Assembly (NCBI GenBank): GCA_963377175.1
Contig: CAUJNA010000191.1
Location: 866,039 to 930,038, forward strand
Direction of reading: 5' to 3'
DNA from: Effrenium voratum
Taxonomy: Eukaryota > Sar > Dinophyceae > Suessiales > Symbiodiniaceae
DNA: 64,000 bases
Below are more notes on the stretch, generated by a model, which was not told the origin of the DNA, did not search any database, and saw only the letters and a program-made list of their open reading frames with translations. Positions within the stretch are counted from its first letter, which is position 1. The letters are not shown here.

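Overview
The window looks like nuclear DNA of a dinoflagellate. I see no bacterial-style operons. Coding sequence appears as short GC-rich blocks (about 30-170 nt, mostly G or C at third codon positions) on the minus strand, separated by introns of 0.1-5 kb. Joining these blocks by reading phase requires AG acceptors but three donor types (GT, GC and GA, usually AG|G-N), which is a known dinoflagellate habit. TTTAGGG-type interstitial repeats, a shared orientation for both genes, and intron-borne elements with terminal inverted repeats fit the same picture. Species cannot be fixed from the sequence. No plus-strand gene could be supported.

Gene 1 (minus strand, 22,195 to beyond 64,000; 5' end outside the window) encodes a membrane nucleotide cyclase with two class III catalytic domains. 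Read 5' to 3' (falling coordinates) it has a first membrane bundle (about 62-59 kb), catalytic domain A (57.4-52.6 kb), a linker and second membrane bundle (50.5-40.2 kb), a helical signalling segment and catalytic domain B (38.2-22.7 kb), and a short basic tail ending in TAA at 22,195. Domain A carries the guanine-type Glu (K-I-E-T) and the catalytic Asn/Arg but has lost the second metal Asp (G-K instead of G-D). Domain B has both metal Asp residues. The halves therefore look complementary in an order inverted relative to animal adenylyl cyclases, as in the guanylyl cyclases of ciliates and apicomplexans. I infer a guanylyl cyclase.

Gene 2 (minus strand, about 5.6 kb to beyond position 1; 3' part outside the window) has an acidic, then Pro/Gly-rich, then coiled-coil N-terminus, followed by a first transmembrane helix of the kind seen at S1 of voltage-gated cation channels.

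Between the genes (about 5.8-22 kb) lie a 3 kb minisatellite (10,973-14,012), a second minisatellite (14,020-14,625), a degenerate telomere-like stretch (7,555-7,880) and several isolated candidate exons that I could not assign to a gene.

The most notable non-gene structure is a set of small intron elements: a 104 bp intron that is almost exactly one GGGTCAAA-ended inverted-repeat element (41,373-41,476), with relatives at 61.0 and 63.7 kb; a 113 bp CTTGGTTGCTNTTG-ended element with a 4 bp target duplication (46,656-46,768); and a 2,554 bp fold-back element with the same ends and an AATT duplication (35,501-38,054). These resemble introner-type and MITE-type elements.
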